41,866 nucleotides of DNA from Bacteroidia bacterium (GTDB taxonomy: Bacteria > Bacteroidota > Bacteroidia > Chitinophagales > Saprospiraceae), in contig JAUHXV010000028.1 in NCBI GenBank assembly GCA_030426765.1, forward strand, positions 1 through 41,866, in the 5' to 3' direction. Every line of letters begins with the position of its first letter. The stretch's first letter is position 1. A program made the position numbers and the translations under genes. The notes under the pieces were generated by a model, which was not told where the DNA came from, made no database searches, and was given only the letters and a program-made list of their open reading frames with translations. Below, one piece after another: positions 33,055 through 41,790 of this stretch.

Positions 33055-34382
33055 GTCAGATGAAGAAAGACGTTCAAATGACATTGCTGAGCAGGGTGCC
33101 TGTGATGCTGTTGAGCTTTCTTTCTGTTGTTTTTCTCACGCGTTTACTCGGGCCGGAAGGTAACGGGGTCTACACATTTACATTCGCAGCACTGAATCTG
33201 TTTTTCACGGTCATTGGATTTCAACTGGACGGATCTCTGCCGGTTTTCCTGGCTCGCGATAAAGATCAATCGGCTTCCATCTTTAGTGCAATAGGACTAT
33301 TGGGACTTGCCTCCATTTTCGTCTTCTCGATCGTACTGGCCATTATGGTATTCCTGATTCCGGGAGGTGAAAAATGGGTCATCCCTCCGGGACAGCCAAT
33401 CGGTTTCTTCTTTGTTTTCCTGCTTATCTCTTTCGGCCTTCGCCGCATATCCACATTAATTCTGGCCGCCTTGAGAGGGAAGTTTCATTTTAAAGCGTTC
33501 AACTTATACATGATCCTCGGCAAGCTGCTTCCATCCATCACGTATGGAGGTTTGCTTTTAGCAACTTTGTCAACCACACCCCCTGATCTGCTGACTTGCT
33601 TTAAAATCATACTGCTGGTTGAAATTGCGCTGACCCTGTCCGGCCTGATCATTCTTTGGCGATCCCGCATTCTTGCGTTTTCCGGCGGATACCAATCTTA
33701 TTTCAAACCTATTGCAGACCTGTCGTACAAAAGCCTGATCAGCGCTGCCGGTCATTTTTTCAACAAACGTCTTGACGTGTGGTTTGTGCAGTTTTTCAGC
33801 GGCACAGCTATGCTGGGCCAATACGGTCTGGCGACGCAGGTGACTAATTTTATCAGTGAAGCCATGACCCCTTTCAACCAGGTGTTGGTGCCCTACATTG
33901 CTGAATCAAAAGCAGATAAACACAACGAAATGGTAGAGCGCGTCGCGCGACTCAATCTCAGCATTGCTTTGGTTGCAGCACTAGGGATCATCGGTACTTC
34001 CTGGTTGTTTATTCCTCTCATTTTTGGCAAAGCATTTACGCCCGCCATTCCGGCAACACAAGTGCTCGCGGTTGGCATCCTTTTTATTTCACAGCGACTT
34101 GTGTTTTCAGGGTATTTCAAAGCGATCAATCAAATGCAGTACCCCGTCAAAGCTTCCTGGGCCGGTGTGGTGATTACAGTCGTTTTGGATTTGTTCCTCA
34201 TCCCAAAGTACGGGATCCTGGGTGCAGCGTGGGCCACCTGTGCGGCGTATGGTGTAACATCGCTTTATCTCATTCGCATGGCGCAGAAAATACTCGGATT
34301 TTCACTCAGCCATATTTTTATCCTGCGAAAAGAAGACATCCGCTGGCTCATGACCAGAGGAAAAAAGAAAACAATGCCGTAG
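33051..34382 (+). CDS. Oligosaccharide flippase (Wzx-like, MOP superfamily)
   Basis: A 443-residue polytopic inner-membrane protein with about 12 to 14 helices. The opening TLLSRVPVMLLSFLSVVFLTRLLGPEGNGVY is the usual start of polysaccharide transporters of the MOP superfamily, and the FFNKRLDVWFVQFFSGTAMLGQYGLA segment is also typical. It should flip lipid-linked oligosaccharide from the cytosolic to the periplasmic leaflet. Its start overlaps the GT4 stop by four bases (ATGA), which suggests coupled translation. It ends 7 bp from the convergent YfhO-like gene. No Wzy polymerase is recognised nearby, so a Wzx/Wzy scheme is only partly supported. Confidence 0.9.
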   Translation: MSQMKKDVQMTLLSRVPVMLLSFLSVVFLTRLLGPEGNGVYTFTFAALNLFFTVIGFQLDGSLPVFLARDKDQSASIFSAIGLLGLASIFVFSIVLAIMVFLIPGGEKWVIPPGQPIGFFFVFLLISFGLRRISTLILAALRGKFHFKAFNLYMILGKLLPSITYGGLLLATLSTTPPDLLTCFKIILLVEIALTLSGLIILWRSRILAFSGGYQSYFKPIADLSYKSLISAAGHFFNKRLDVWFVQFFSGTAMLGQYGLATQVTNFISEAMTPFNQVLVPYIAESKADKHNEMVERVARLNLSIALVAALGIIGTSWLFIPLIFGKAFTPAIPATQVLAVGILFISQRLVFSGYFKAINQMQYPVKASWAGVVITVVLDLFLIPKYGILGAAWATCAAYGVTSLYLIRMAQKILGFSLSHIFILRKEDIRWLMTRGKKKTMP

Positions 34383-34389
34383 ACCGGGT

Positions 34390-36783
34390 TTAGAATTTTT
34401 TTCTGAAAAAATATAATATCAGAATAGACACGATTCCCAGTGCGAATCCGATCCATCCTTTCCTGGACATCGGAGGAATATATTTCAACTCAATCTCCGC
34501 ATGGCCCGGTTCGAGCACCAATCCGGTGAATCCGAAATCGATCATCTCAAGGGGCACTTGTTTGCCATTGACAAAAGCTTGCCATCCGGTGTCAAATGGA
34601 ATCGAAAAGAACATCATCGTAGGGGCATCCACATCGATGTGTCCTTTGATCTTTTTATGAGAAAAATGATCCATGGTCATCGCCTGACCGGCCAGATAGT
34701 TGGTTCTGTCCTTAATCGCTGTCCCATAAAACGAAAACCCTTCGAGTGGAAACTTTTGAATCTGATTGGTCCATCCATCTGTCTCATTGCCTACGACAGC
34801 AAAATAGAGCACACGTTTTCGCTCTGAACGGCTCAATGATTCAAATTGAGCTTCTGTGATATAATGTTGGATAGGAATTCCAAAAGGTATGTAGTAGTTG
34901 TTTCTCCAGGCGGTTGTTTTACCGGTGGTTTCAATTCGATCGTAAATCGCTTTATCCACACGCGACTCCGTCTCCGTATCAGAGAGCAGGTATTTAATTG
35001 AAAACAGCCCATGGAGAATATTCGTGCGCGCCACACCGACCAGCCATCGCGTGTTTGCTTCAAGCTCGGCATTGATCACACCGGTTTTATCAAGGAACTC
35101 CACATAATTTTTGTGATTGTGTGACTGGTAAGATTTGGACCCGAAAAAGCCCTGAACCTGTCCATCATTGTATCCAGTTTTAATTGAGCCGTAGACTTTG
35201 TCGATACGGTAGAATACATCATCATCCGCCTGATGAATTTTTTCCACGGCTTCCATCGTATCATCAAAATGATACTGTTTGTTCTCCACCACCGTCTTGG
35301 GTATAGGTCCGCGCTCATTGAGACATGGCCAAGAGAGCACTAATACTTCCAGGGCAATCACACTGACTAATCCCGGCAGGATAAATCTGCGCAGCAATCC
35401 TTCTGAATAGGCCCACAGGATGCCGGTATACGCCAGTATAAACATCGAGACTTTCACCTGCATAGCGGTGTCGATCACGACACCATCTGCTTCATAGGGA
35501 TACCAGAGCAGGACAAGCCAGAACAGTGAAGAGGCAAACAGGACAAGTTTGTTAAGTGGTTTTCCTTTGACAATTTCCTGCAGTCCGAGCAGACCGACAA
35601 AAAAGAAACTGAACGGAATAAAAAGCGACAAGGCACCTTTGTAATAATTTCCCGCAAAGCCATAGAAGGCAAATCGGAACCATGGGAACACAATCATGAT
35701 CAGCCACATCATGAGCAGCGCACCATAAATCCATTTTCGCCGTTTCTCGGCCATAATAAAAAACTGAAAAACGAAGAGCAGAGAAATCAGTCCCATGTAA
35801 AAACAGGGTGCTTCAAGATAGTTGCGCCAGCCTTGATAGTCCACTCCGGATCCCAGCATATTATTTGAAAAAACCCGCATGACCGCGGTCACATTATGGT
35901 CGCCCGGTGACATGCCAAACATCGGCACGTCCGATAGACGATCCTGATAAGACACATTTCCAGTCACCCGGGGACTGTTGGCATATTTATTCCATTTACC
36001 ACCCACAAAAGGAGCGGTCAGTAAAATGGCGACAAAGCCACCGACGATCATCCTTTTGTACCCATGCAGGATGTCTTTCCAGGAGAAATTGTAGTAGTCA
36101 AGCATGCGGACCAACCCATAGATCGCCATAAAAAGCACCAGGAAGTAGCCTCTCGGTCCCAGAATGAAAATAAATGGAATGGGGAATACCCACCAGATCT
36201 TACGGCGCAAAAGCAACTCAAATCCGTAAAACGCCAGGGTCATCCAGAAAATCACATAGGCATGACCATACCACGAATTACCCAGTACGGCATAGCCACC
36301 AAACGTATAAACTAATGCCCCGACGACACAAACGATTGGATCAAATTCAGCTTCTTTTAAAAATTTATAAAAAACAACTCCCGTCAATACCAATACCCCA
36401 GCCTGTACCCAGGCAATGGTATGGGCAATCGTATCGGCATCCATGGGCAGGTAGATCCAGTAAAACGGATTTAAAATGTATCCGGGATAAAAATTGGCTC
36501 CCAACCCAAAATAAAATGACCATCCCGGCCAACCTACTTCCTGAAAATAACGAGCGCTCTGAGCGAGATTGGGAAAAAACACAGTCAATGTGTCAGAACC
36601 CACATCATTAAAAATATACAACCAGGGACCAAACAGATATTGCGAAAACAAGACAAGGGTCAAAACCACCGCCAAACCCGCAAACAACAGGAAAGACTGA
36701 GTTGGGTTGAGGGGCCATGAAGGGAGTTCTACCTTTCTCTTCGTGGACTTTGGTGTTTTCTTTTTCTTCTTCGCTTTTGCCAT
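34390..36783 (-). CDS. YfhO family membrane protein (GT-C fold)
   Basis: A 797-residue inner-membrane protein of the YfhO family. A Lys-rich N-terminus (MAKAKKKKKTPKSTKRKVEL) precedes about 12 to 13 helices, interrupted by periplasmic loops such as NDVGSDTLTVFFPNLAQSAR. The Asp in that first loop sits where GT-C enzymes place a catalytic acid. A large periplasmic domain follows at about 490-770, with FSIPFDTGWQAFVNGKQVPL and VLEPGHAEIELKYIPP, and a final helix closes the protein. In Bacillus, YfhO works with the polyprenyl-phosphate glycosyltransferase CsbB to glycosylate lipoteichoic acid. A comparable two-part system with the GT2 at 5092-6024 is possible but the genes are far apart. It is the last gene of a minus-strand series after GT4, sulfotransferase and GT39-type genes (15 bp after the latter). 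Confidence 0.82.
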   Translation of the reverse strand: MAKAKKKKKTPKSTKRKVELPSWPLNPTQSFLLFAGLAVVLTLVLFSQYLFGPWLYIFNDVGSDTLTVFFPNLAQSARYFQEVGWPGWSFYFGLGANFYPGYILNPFYWIYLPMDADTIAHTIAWVQAGVLVLTGVVFYKFLKEAEFDPIVCVVGALVYTFGGYAVLGNSWYGHAYVIFWMTLAFYGFELLLRRKIWWVFPIPFIFILGPRGYFLVLFMAIYGLVRMLDYYNFSWKDILHGYKRMIVGGFVAILLTAPFVGGKWNKYANSPRVTGNVSYQDRLSDVPMFGMSPGDHNVTAVMRVFSNNMLGSGVDYQGWRNYLEAPCFYMGLISLLFVFQFFIMAEKRRKWIYGALLMMWLIMIVFPWFRFAFYGFAGNYYKGALSLFIPFSFFFVGLLGLQEIVKGKPLNKLVLFASSLFWLVLLWYPYEADGVVIDTAMQVKVSMFILAYTGILWAYSEGLLRRFILPGLVSVIALEVLVLSWPCLNERGPIPKTVVENKQYHFDDTMEAVEKIHQADDDVFYRIDKVYGSIKTGYNDGQVQGFFGSKSYQSHNHKNYVEFLDKTGVINAELEANTRWLVGVARTNILHGLFSIKYLLSDTETESRVDKAIYDRIETTGKTTAWRNNYYIPFGIPIQHYITEAQFESLSRSERKRVLYFAVVGNETDGWTNQIQKFPLEGFSFYGTAIKDRTNYLAGQAMTMDHFSHKKIKGHIDVDAPTMMFFSIPFDTGWQAFVNGKQVPLEMIDFGFTGLVLEPGHAEIELKYIPPMSRKGWIGFALGIVSILILYFFRKKF

Positions 36784-36798
36784 GAGTGTTCCTGGTTT

Positions 36799-38754
36799 TT
36801 ACCCGCCGGGTATCATCGTTTCGTCAAAGTAAAACAATTCAACGCCGAGGTCATCGATGTTTCCGTTGTGATAGGGCTTAAAACGTCTGTAAATATACTT
36901 CCGAATCTCTATCGGCATATGATGAGATTTATGCAATTCCCACATCACCCAACCTTGTTTTTCCTGTCTGATGACATCCTTAAACTGATTGAGTGTATAT
37001 GCTTCTCGTTTCGGTATTTTAATCAGGTGGTCGCCGGCCAGTTCTTCCGGATCGAGATAGTAGGTCTTAACATTCTGTACGATCAGCGCATCGCCGGGCG
37101 TAAAGTTGGACACCAGTGTTTCATACACCTGAGAATATCTGGGAGCCCAGGGATGGCGAACATAAATGCGCTCATACTGCTGTCCTAAATGGCCCGCAGA
37201 AATCAGCAGTACGATAAAGAGGCTCCATGGATAAATTCGCTTAGAAAAAATACGACCTGAATAGTAGACCACCACGAGATTACTACACACGACAAACGGT
37301 ACCAGATGTGCAATGTATCGGTAGTCTCTTCCCCGATCTCCGATCAGGTACACCATAGAGACCAGTGCAATGATGATAAACAGATAGTTCAGTACGAGCA
37401 AAGATTTCAGCCTCCCGGACACTTTTGCAAACAACAGACCCACACCGGCCAGTAAAGCCATGAGGGTCACATTTTGAGGCAAGGCATTATCCAACACATA
37501 TTCGAAATACGGGAGTTTGGGCGTGTGGGGAGTAGTGATCCGCTTTGCCACCTGTCTGAACATATTAAATGCATCCAGTTCGACGATAAAGGTGAGAAAC
37601 AACAATAGAGCCACTCCGGCAGAAACTACCCAGAGCACACGGAGTTGCGTTTGCGTACGCTCGACAAGCGCCCTGTATACAATAAACAGTCCAAAGACCG
37701 GCAGGAGAATCATTGAGAGCTTGTGAATGTGTGCCAGCAATAAAATAAAGGCAACAGACAACGCGACCATCCCCCACTTTCTCATTTCGGAATGGGGTTT
37801 ATCACTAGCAGCATTTCGATGCTGAAACATCTCAATCGTGCGATAGATCAGGTAAATACCGGCCAGGAACAACGGAATCAGTAAGGCGTACATCCGCATG
37901 TAGCGAAACAGCAATAAAAACCGATCATTCATCAGGCATATCAGCGGGAGCAACACCGCCAGCCAGGCCAGACCATACCAACGCGCGAAAACAAAAAATG
38001 CCACCAAAACAAAACACACACCAAAAACCGCGGAGGGTAAACGGCCGATAAACTCGGAGTCACCAAACAGCTCAAAAAGTCCTGCGATGATGATAGTGTG
38101 TACGCGAGCTCTGGTATATCCCTCATCAAAATAAGACCATCCCTGCTCAGTCAGGCCGACAGCAGCATTGATGACAAGATTTTCATCCTCCCAAATATCA
38201 AAATAGCCGAGGCGGTAAAAAATCAGAAAAGCGGAAATAAGTAATACCACCGCCCCTCCTATTCTCACGAAGCTTGAAGAAAAGACGGATGAAAGTGTAT
38301 AAGCCTGCTGAGGTTCTTTGTGAGCTGTATCCTCGCTCATATGCTTGAGCACGAACAACCAGAGAATCCCGGTAGGAATACTCAAGGTACCTGCAATCCA
38401 TAAAAAGGCTTCATTTGGGTCAATCCAGTTGTAGGCAAGTGCGACATTGACAAGTGTCACCATGAGTACAAGACACACCCCGATCTGACTAAAGCGAACT
38501 ACATTTCTTGCAAAGAATTGCGTAGATCCCAGCAAGGCAATACCTCCGCTCAGAAACGTCAGCAGGCTGGTTGTCCCGGAGGACAATTCAGGTGAAAAGG
38601 TCAGGATAGGATGCAGGAGGTAAAATGCGACTCCCCCGAGAATGCCACACAGCAGCGAAACAAGCCAATCCACGGCGATTTGTGGTGATGAGGTTTTTGC
38701 GCCTGACTTTGTCTTTTTCCTTTTTTTCCTGTTTTGTTTTTTCTGTGATGACAC
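36799..38754 (-). CDS. GT39/ArnT-like membrane glycosyltransferase
   Basis: An inner-membrane GT-C enzyme of about 651 residues with roughly a dozen helices. It should move a sugar from a polyprenyl-phosphate donor to an acceptor in the periplasm. The first periplasmic loop has IWEDENLVINAAVGL, where an acidic pair is expected to be catalytic in family 39/83 enzymes, followed by the FGDSEFIGRLPSAVFGV block that is characteristic. The frame extends to 38910 but would then overlap the sulfotransferase gene by 110 bp with no family-like N-terminus. There is no ATG in the non-overlapping part, so GTG 38754 (VSSQKKQNRKKRKK), 46 bp after the sulfotransferase stop, is preferred; a TTG slightly upstream is possible. 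The C-terminal region is soluble. The sugar is unknown. Confidence 0.8.
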   Translation of the reverse strand: MSSQKKQNRKKRKKTKSGAKTSSPQIAVDWLVSLLCGILGGVAFYLLHPILTFSPELSSGTTSLLTFLSGGIALLGSTQFFARNVVRFSQIGVCLVLMVTLVNVALAYNWIDPNEAFLWIAGTLSIPTGILWLFVLKHMSEDTAHKEPQQAYTLSSVFSSSFVRIGGAVVLLISAFLIFYRLGYFDIWEDENLVINAAVGLTEQGWSYFDEGYTRARVHTIIIAGLFELFGDSEFIGRLPSAVFGVCFVLVAFFVFARWYGLAWLAVLLPLICLMNDRFLLLFRYMRMYALLIPLFLAGIYLIYRTIEMFQHRNAASDKPHSEMRKWGMVALSVAFILLLAHIHKLSMILLPVFGLFIVYRALVERTQTQLRVLWVVSAGVALLLFLTFIVELDAFNMFRQVAKRITTPHTPKLPYFEYVLDNALPQNVTLMALLAGVGLLFAKVSGRLKSLLVLNYLFIIIALVSMVYLIGDRGRDYRYIAHLVPFVVCSNLVVVYYSGRIFSKRIYPWSLFIVLLISAGHLGQQYERIYVRHPWAPRYSQVYETLVSNFTPGDALIVQNVKTYYLDPEELAGDHLIKIPKREAYTLNQFKDVIRQEKQGWVMWELHKSHHMPIEIRKYIYRRFKPYHNGNIDDLGVELFYFDETMIPGG

Positions 38755-38800
38755 GGAGTAAAAATAAGAAATCAAAATAACTGCCCCATTGCCCGTTACA

Positions 38801-39673
38801 TCAGGCCATCCAGCAGGAAAGATCACGTCCGGTGAGCCGCTCAAGAAGTTGGATGTCCTCGCGAAACTGATCGAGCAGCCATGCCCGATCAGCCGGTGAG
38901 GGTTGATCATAGGTGATCGGCCTGGTATTAAACCAGGCGATGAGTTTGTTGACTTTTATCGCTTTCAGCCAACGAACCAGCCAGCTTGCGCCAAGCGCCG
39001 TCATGGTGCGCTCTCCCGAGGCGAGAAAGTCCACCACCCACTTCATTCGCGACTGTTTGGAAGCATTGTGCTTCCGTCGCAGATCAGCAGGAATAAAATC
39101 CTCGGTGACACCTAAATAGGCATATAACTCCCTGACAACTTTTTCCGGATCCTTTTTAATATCCTCAAACCAGATCAGGTGAATCCTTGAAAGTGGAAAA
39201 AACGCAAGATATCGTTTCAACCCTTCACCATAAAGGCCATTTTCAATGTACAGATATTCTTCACGAATCGCCTGTGAAAGAGGTCTCGATTCGCGCTGGG
39301 TAAAGTGTCTTTCAAAATGATATTGCGAGACCGCTCTGTCCACCGGTGAACGCACACACAGGATCAATCGGACATCGGGAAACATTTGCTTGATGCGTGC
39401 CGGGGCTTTTTTGTCCACCATGTACTTTGGCGTAAACTCACCTTTTACCTTCCCTTCTTCGCAATGCTGAAAAAACCGCTTATACCACTCAAGCCCTTTC
39501 TTATAATTTCCCATATGTGTGGCCCTTGTAAACACTTCACTGTCGTGAAAAAAGTGAATTTCCTTTGGTTCGGATGTACAGATCTCAGGATGAGCACTGA
39601 GCATTTTATTGACCCAGCTCGTACCTGCTTTGTTGGCCCCGATACCTATATAATCCACTTTAAACTCACTCAT
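38801..39673 (-). CDS. Sulfotransferase, heparan N-sulfotransferase-like
   Basis: A 290-residue sulfotransferase. The 5'-phosphosulfate loop is YIGIGANKAGTSWVNKMLSA, the EPKEIHFF segment follows, and the 3'-phosphate site is LILCVRSPVDRAVSQYHFER. The pattern GxxKxGTSW...EPKEIHFF...RxPxxRAxSQYxxxR is that of the N-deacetylase/sulfotransferase and 3-O-sulfotransferase branch, which acts on glycosaminoglycans in animals, and of bacterial relatives. The start MSEFKVDYIGIG leaves no room for a signal peptide, so it acts in the cytosol. It lies 40 bp after the GT4 gene and before the GT39-type gene in a minus-strand series. Its acceptor is probably a sugar residue of the local glycan. Confidence 0.88.
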   Translation of the reverse strand: MSEFKVDYIGIGANKAGTSWVNKMLSAHPEICTSEPKEIHFFHDSEVFTRATHMGNYKKGLEWYKRFFQHCEEGKVKGEFTPKYMVDKKAPARIKQMFPDVRLILCVRSPVDRAVSQYHFERHFTQRESRPLSQAIREEYLYIENGLYGEGLKRYLAFFPLSRIHLIWFEDIKKDPEKVVRELYAYLGVTEDFIPADLRRKHNASKQSRMKWVVDFLASGERTMTALGASWLVRWLKAIKVNKLIAWFNTRPITYDQPSPADRAWLLDQFREDIQLLERLTGRDLSCWMA

Positions 39674-39713
39674 GACATGCTTTCATCTGTACTGATCCAC
39701 TTGCCGATACCGG

Positions 39714-40823
39714 TCACTGTTTTTGTTCATTCCAGGCTTTTTGATATTCGCGCTCGTGTGCATCCATAGCCACATCTACGCTATAAGTATCACGGACATA
39801 GGCATATCCCGCTTCACCTTGCTTCCTCCATCGCTGGTCTTCGAGAAGCCAGTCAAGCCCTTCACTGAAACCATCTGCATCCACCTGCCTGCCATAGGAA
39901 GAGGCGAAAGCATCCGGGTCAACGTGACTCAGAATCGCGCATTGATGGCCGGCTGCTTCGATAAACGAATTGGGCAGTCCTTCCCGAATGGACGTATTGA
40001 TGTACACCCATGCCTCGGAAAACAGTTGGTGATGGTCATCGCCCACAAATTGTTTTACAAAACCCAAAAACTCCACGTTGGGCTGGTGTCCATACGTATC
40101 CTTGAGATGCTTTCCATACGCCGGATCTCTGGCTTTTCCTGCTATTTTAAACTGAACATCCGGGTGAGACTCGGCGAGGCGCAGAGTCATTTCAGGGCGC
40201 TTGCGATGATCGAGACGTCCCATATACAAGACCACCGGAGAATCTCCTTTGGTGATCGATGCCGGAATCTCTGTAGGGGTAGGTAAAAATCCTGCGGGCC
40301 TTTTCAAATTGTATAAGGTCTGGGCTTTCTCGCACTGAAACTTTGCCGGCACATACACTTCATGTGCAGCGCGAACCGCTTTTCGCACTAAAAAATTGGC
40401 TTCAAAAATATAGTTCTGCACTACCTGCAGCTTGCTTTTACTGGGATAGTGAAACTCCTGTATCCATTCATCAAATCCTTTGGGATCCTGACACGTCACC
40501 AGATGTACAGCGTCAGGCTGCGCTTTCATGGCCAGCCAGGTCACTATGGAAGGTTCGCAGGAATGATAAATATCTGCGTTTACCTTTTTGCAAAGCGTAC
40601 CGATCGATAGAATTTCTTTTGGGGAATAACCGAGGACTGTAATTCCGTCCAGCAATTCTTCATGTTGCTGTTGTTGGCGACGGGGAATGAGTGCAAACAC
40701 TTCATATCCGCGATTGACGAGCTCGCGTCCAATGATACGGGTGGATTTTCCATAGCCTCCAAATTTTCCCCATGCAAAAATTTCCACAGAGATCAGGCAT
40801 ATTCTTTTAGGATGGGTTTTCAT
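39714..40823 (-). CDS. GT4 family glycosyltransferase
   Basis: A 369-residue GT-B glycosyltransferase of family 4. The acceptor domain starts KRICLISVEIFAWGKFGGYG, with a glycine-rich loop, and contains DIYHSCEPSIVTWLAMKAQP. The donor domain has VVLYMGRLDHRKRPEMTLRL, FKIAGKARDPAYG and REGLPNSFIEAAGHQCAILS, equivalent to the EX7E region (E...E). The start at ATG 40823 (MKTHPKR) was preferred to an ATG three codons upstream; nothing in the sequence decides strongly between them. It is the first gene of the minus-strand series. A TATCTTG box at 40901-40895 fits as promoter, with a 71-nt leader. Confidence 0.85.
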   Translation of the reverse strand: MKTHPKRICLISVEIFAWGKFGGYGKSTRIIGRELVNRGYEVFALIPRRQQQQHEELLDGITVLGYSPKEILSIGTLCKKVNADIYHSCEPSIVTWLAMKAQPDAVHLVTCQDPKGFDEWIQEFHYPSKSKLQVVQNYIFEANFLVRKAVRAAHEVYVPAKFQCEKAQTLYNLKRPAGFLPTPTEIPASITKGDSPVVLYMGRLDHRKRPEMTLRLAESHPDVQFKIAGKARDPAYGKHLKDTYGHQPNVEFLGFVKQFVGDDHHQLFSEAWVYINTSIREGLPNSFIEAAGHQCAILSHVDPDAFASSYGRQVDADGFSEGLDWLLEDQRWRKQGEAGYAYVRDTYSVDVAMDAHEREYQKAWNEQKQ

Positions 40824-40894
40824 AAAAAGCAATGCTTGATGGGGCGGGATCAGCTATCGTGTACACAGATGATCACAGACTTATCTAACGGCCA

Positions 40895-40901
40895 CAAGAT
40901 A
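40895..40901 (-). promoter_or_regulatory. Possible promoter -7 box (TATCTTG) of the minus-strand glycan unit
   Basis: TATCTTG on the minus strand (CAAGATA on plus), 71 nt before the ATG at 40823, inside the 265-bp gap shared with the divergent sulfotransferase gene. Apart from this box and the one at 41045-41051 nothing else was seen in the gap. Confidence 0.4.
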
Positions 40902-41044
40902 AAAGAATTCACATACACGGCTTAACCTTGCTATACGGTCTGATGCGTTAGAGAACATTTGATATTACTTCATTAGGTATTTGTTGATTCTATGCAGACT
41001 CACACGCAACTCTATTATCAGAAGGCATAGAACAACGCACTTTG

Positions 41045-41051
41045 TATCTTG
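41045..41051 (+). promoter_or_regulatory. Promoter -7 box (TATCTTG) of the last sulfotransferase
   Basis: GTATCTTG ends 37 nt before the ATG at 41089. The longer frame starting at 40981 would place the box inside the coding region, which supports the shorter start. Confidence 0.5.
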
Positions 41052-41088
41052 TCCGCAAATCAGCTCGGTCGGAGCAGACAGCAAAGGA

Positions 41089-41790
41089 ATGAATATCAGA
41101 TTTATTAAAGATTGGATACGTGGTGTTGTACACAGAAAACCGGTTGTGCACTTCCTTCACATAGGAAAAACGGGTGGCACCGCTATCAAACATGCATTGC
41201 AACCGCATACGCGTTCCGGCCCTTTCAGGATCGTACTGCATGATCACAAGACCACGCTTTCAGATATCCCACGAGGCGAGAAGGTTTTTTTCTGTGTCAG
41301 GGATCCGATTGATCGTTTTGTCAGTGGATTCTATTCCAGGCAGCGCAAAGGGCGACCCACGTATTATGCGCGATGGCGGAAAGCGGAGAAAATTGCGTTT
41401 GGAAAATTTAATACCCCAAATGAACTTGGTCTGGCGCTTTCCAGTCCCGATGAGCAAAATAAATCTACGGCGGAGTTTGCTATGCGCTCCATATCCCATG
41501 TCAAATCCTCGTATTGGGATTGGTTTGAAGATGAGCGGTATCTGCTGGAGCGCGCCGGGGACATATTATATATATGTAGGCAAGAGCAATTGGAAGAAGA
41601 CTTTGATGAGCTGGTCAGCAGATTAAAACTTTCTCCGGCACCCTCCCTTCCGGGTGTCAATTCGGCCGGCGCCCATTCAAATCCAAAGGCACTAGATAAA
41701 AAGCTGGAGGATTCGGCATACAGGAATCTACAGCACTGGTATGCGCGGGATTATGCTTTTCTGGATTTTATTGATCGGACCTTCGACTGA
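41089..41790 (+). CDS. Sulfotransferase family 2-type protein
   Basis: A 233-residue protein of the sulfotransferase family 2 type (the carbohydrate 2-O/6-O and HNK-1-like group). The PAPS loop is HFLHIGKTGGTAIKHAL (about residues 19-35), whose HIGKTGGT core marks this branch, and the 3'-phosphate site is VFFCVRDPIDRFVSGFYSRQ. The C-terminal NSAGAHSNPKALDKKLEDSA leads to a YARDYAFLDF segment often found near the end of the family. The ATG at 41089 has AAAGGA just upstream and follows a TATCTTG box at 41045-41051; in-frame codons back to 40981 are less likely. It is divergent from the GT4 gene and the last gene before the window edge, with 76 bp of non-coding sequence beyond. Confidence 0.85.
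   Translation: MNIRFIKDWIRGVVHRKPVVHFLHIGKTGGTAIKHALQPHTRSGPFRIVLHDHKTTLSDIPRGEKVFFCVRDPIDRFVSGFYSRQRKGRPTYYARWRKAEKIAFGKFNTPNELGLALSSPDEQNKSTAEFAMRSISHVKSSYWDWFEDERYLLERAGDILYICRQEQLEEDFDELVSRLKLSPAPSLPGVNSAGAHSNPKALDKKLEDSAYRNLQHWYARDYAFLDFIDRTFD

Noticed and set aside
38755-38910. Longer N-terminus of the GT39-type gene up to 38910
   Set aside because: It overlaps the sulfotransferase 3' end by 110 bp and gives a non-membrane, non-family N-terminus.
39723-40286. 187-residue plus-strand frame opposite the GT4 gene
   Set aside because: It is a shadow of the GT4 gene, with no recognisable domain.
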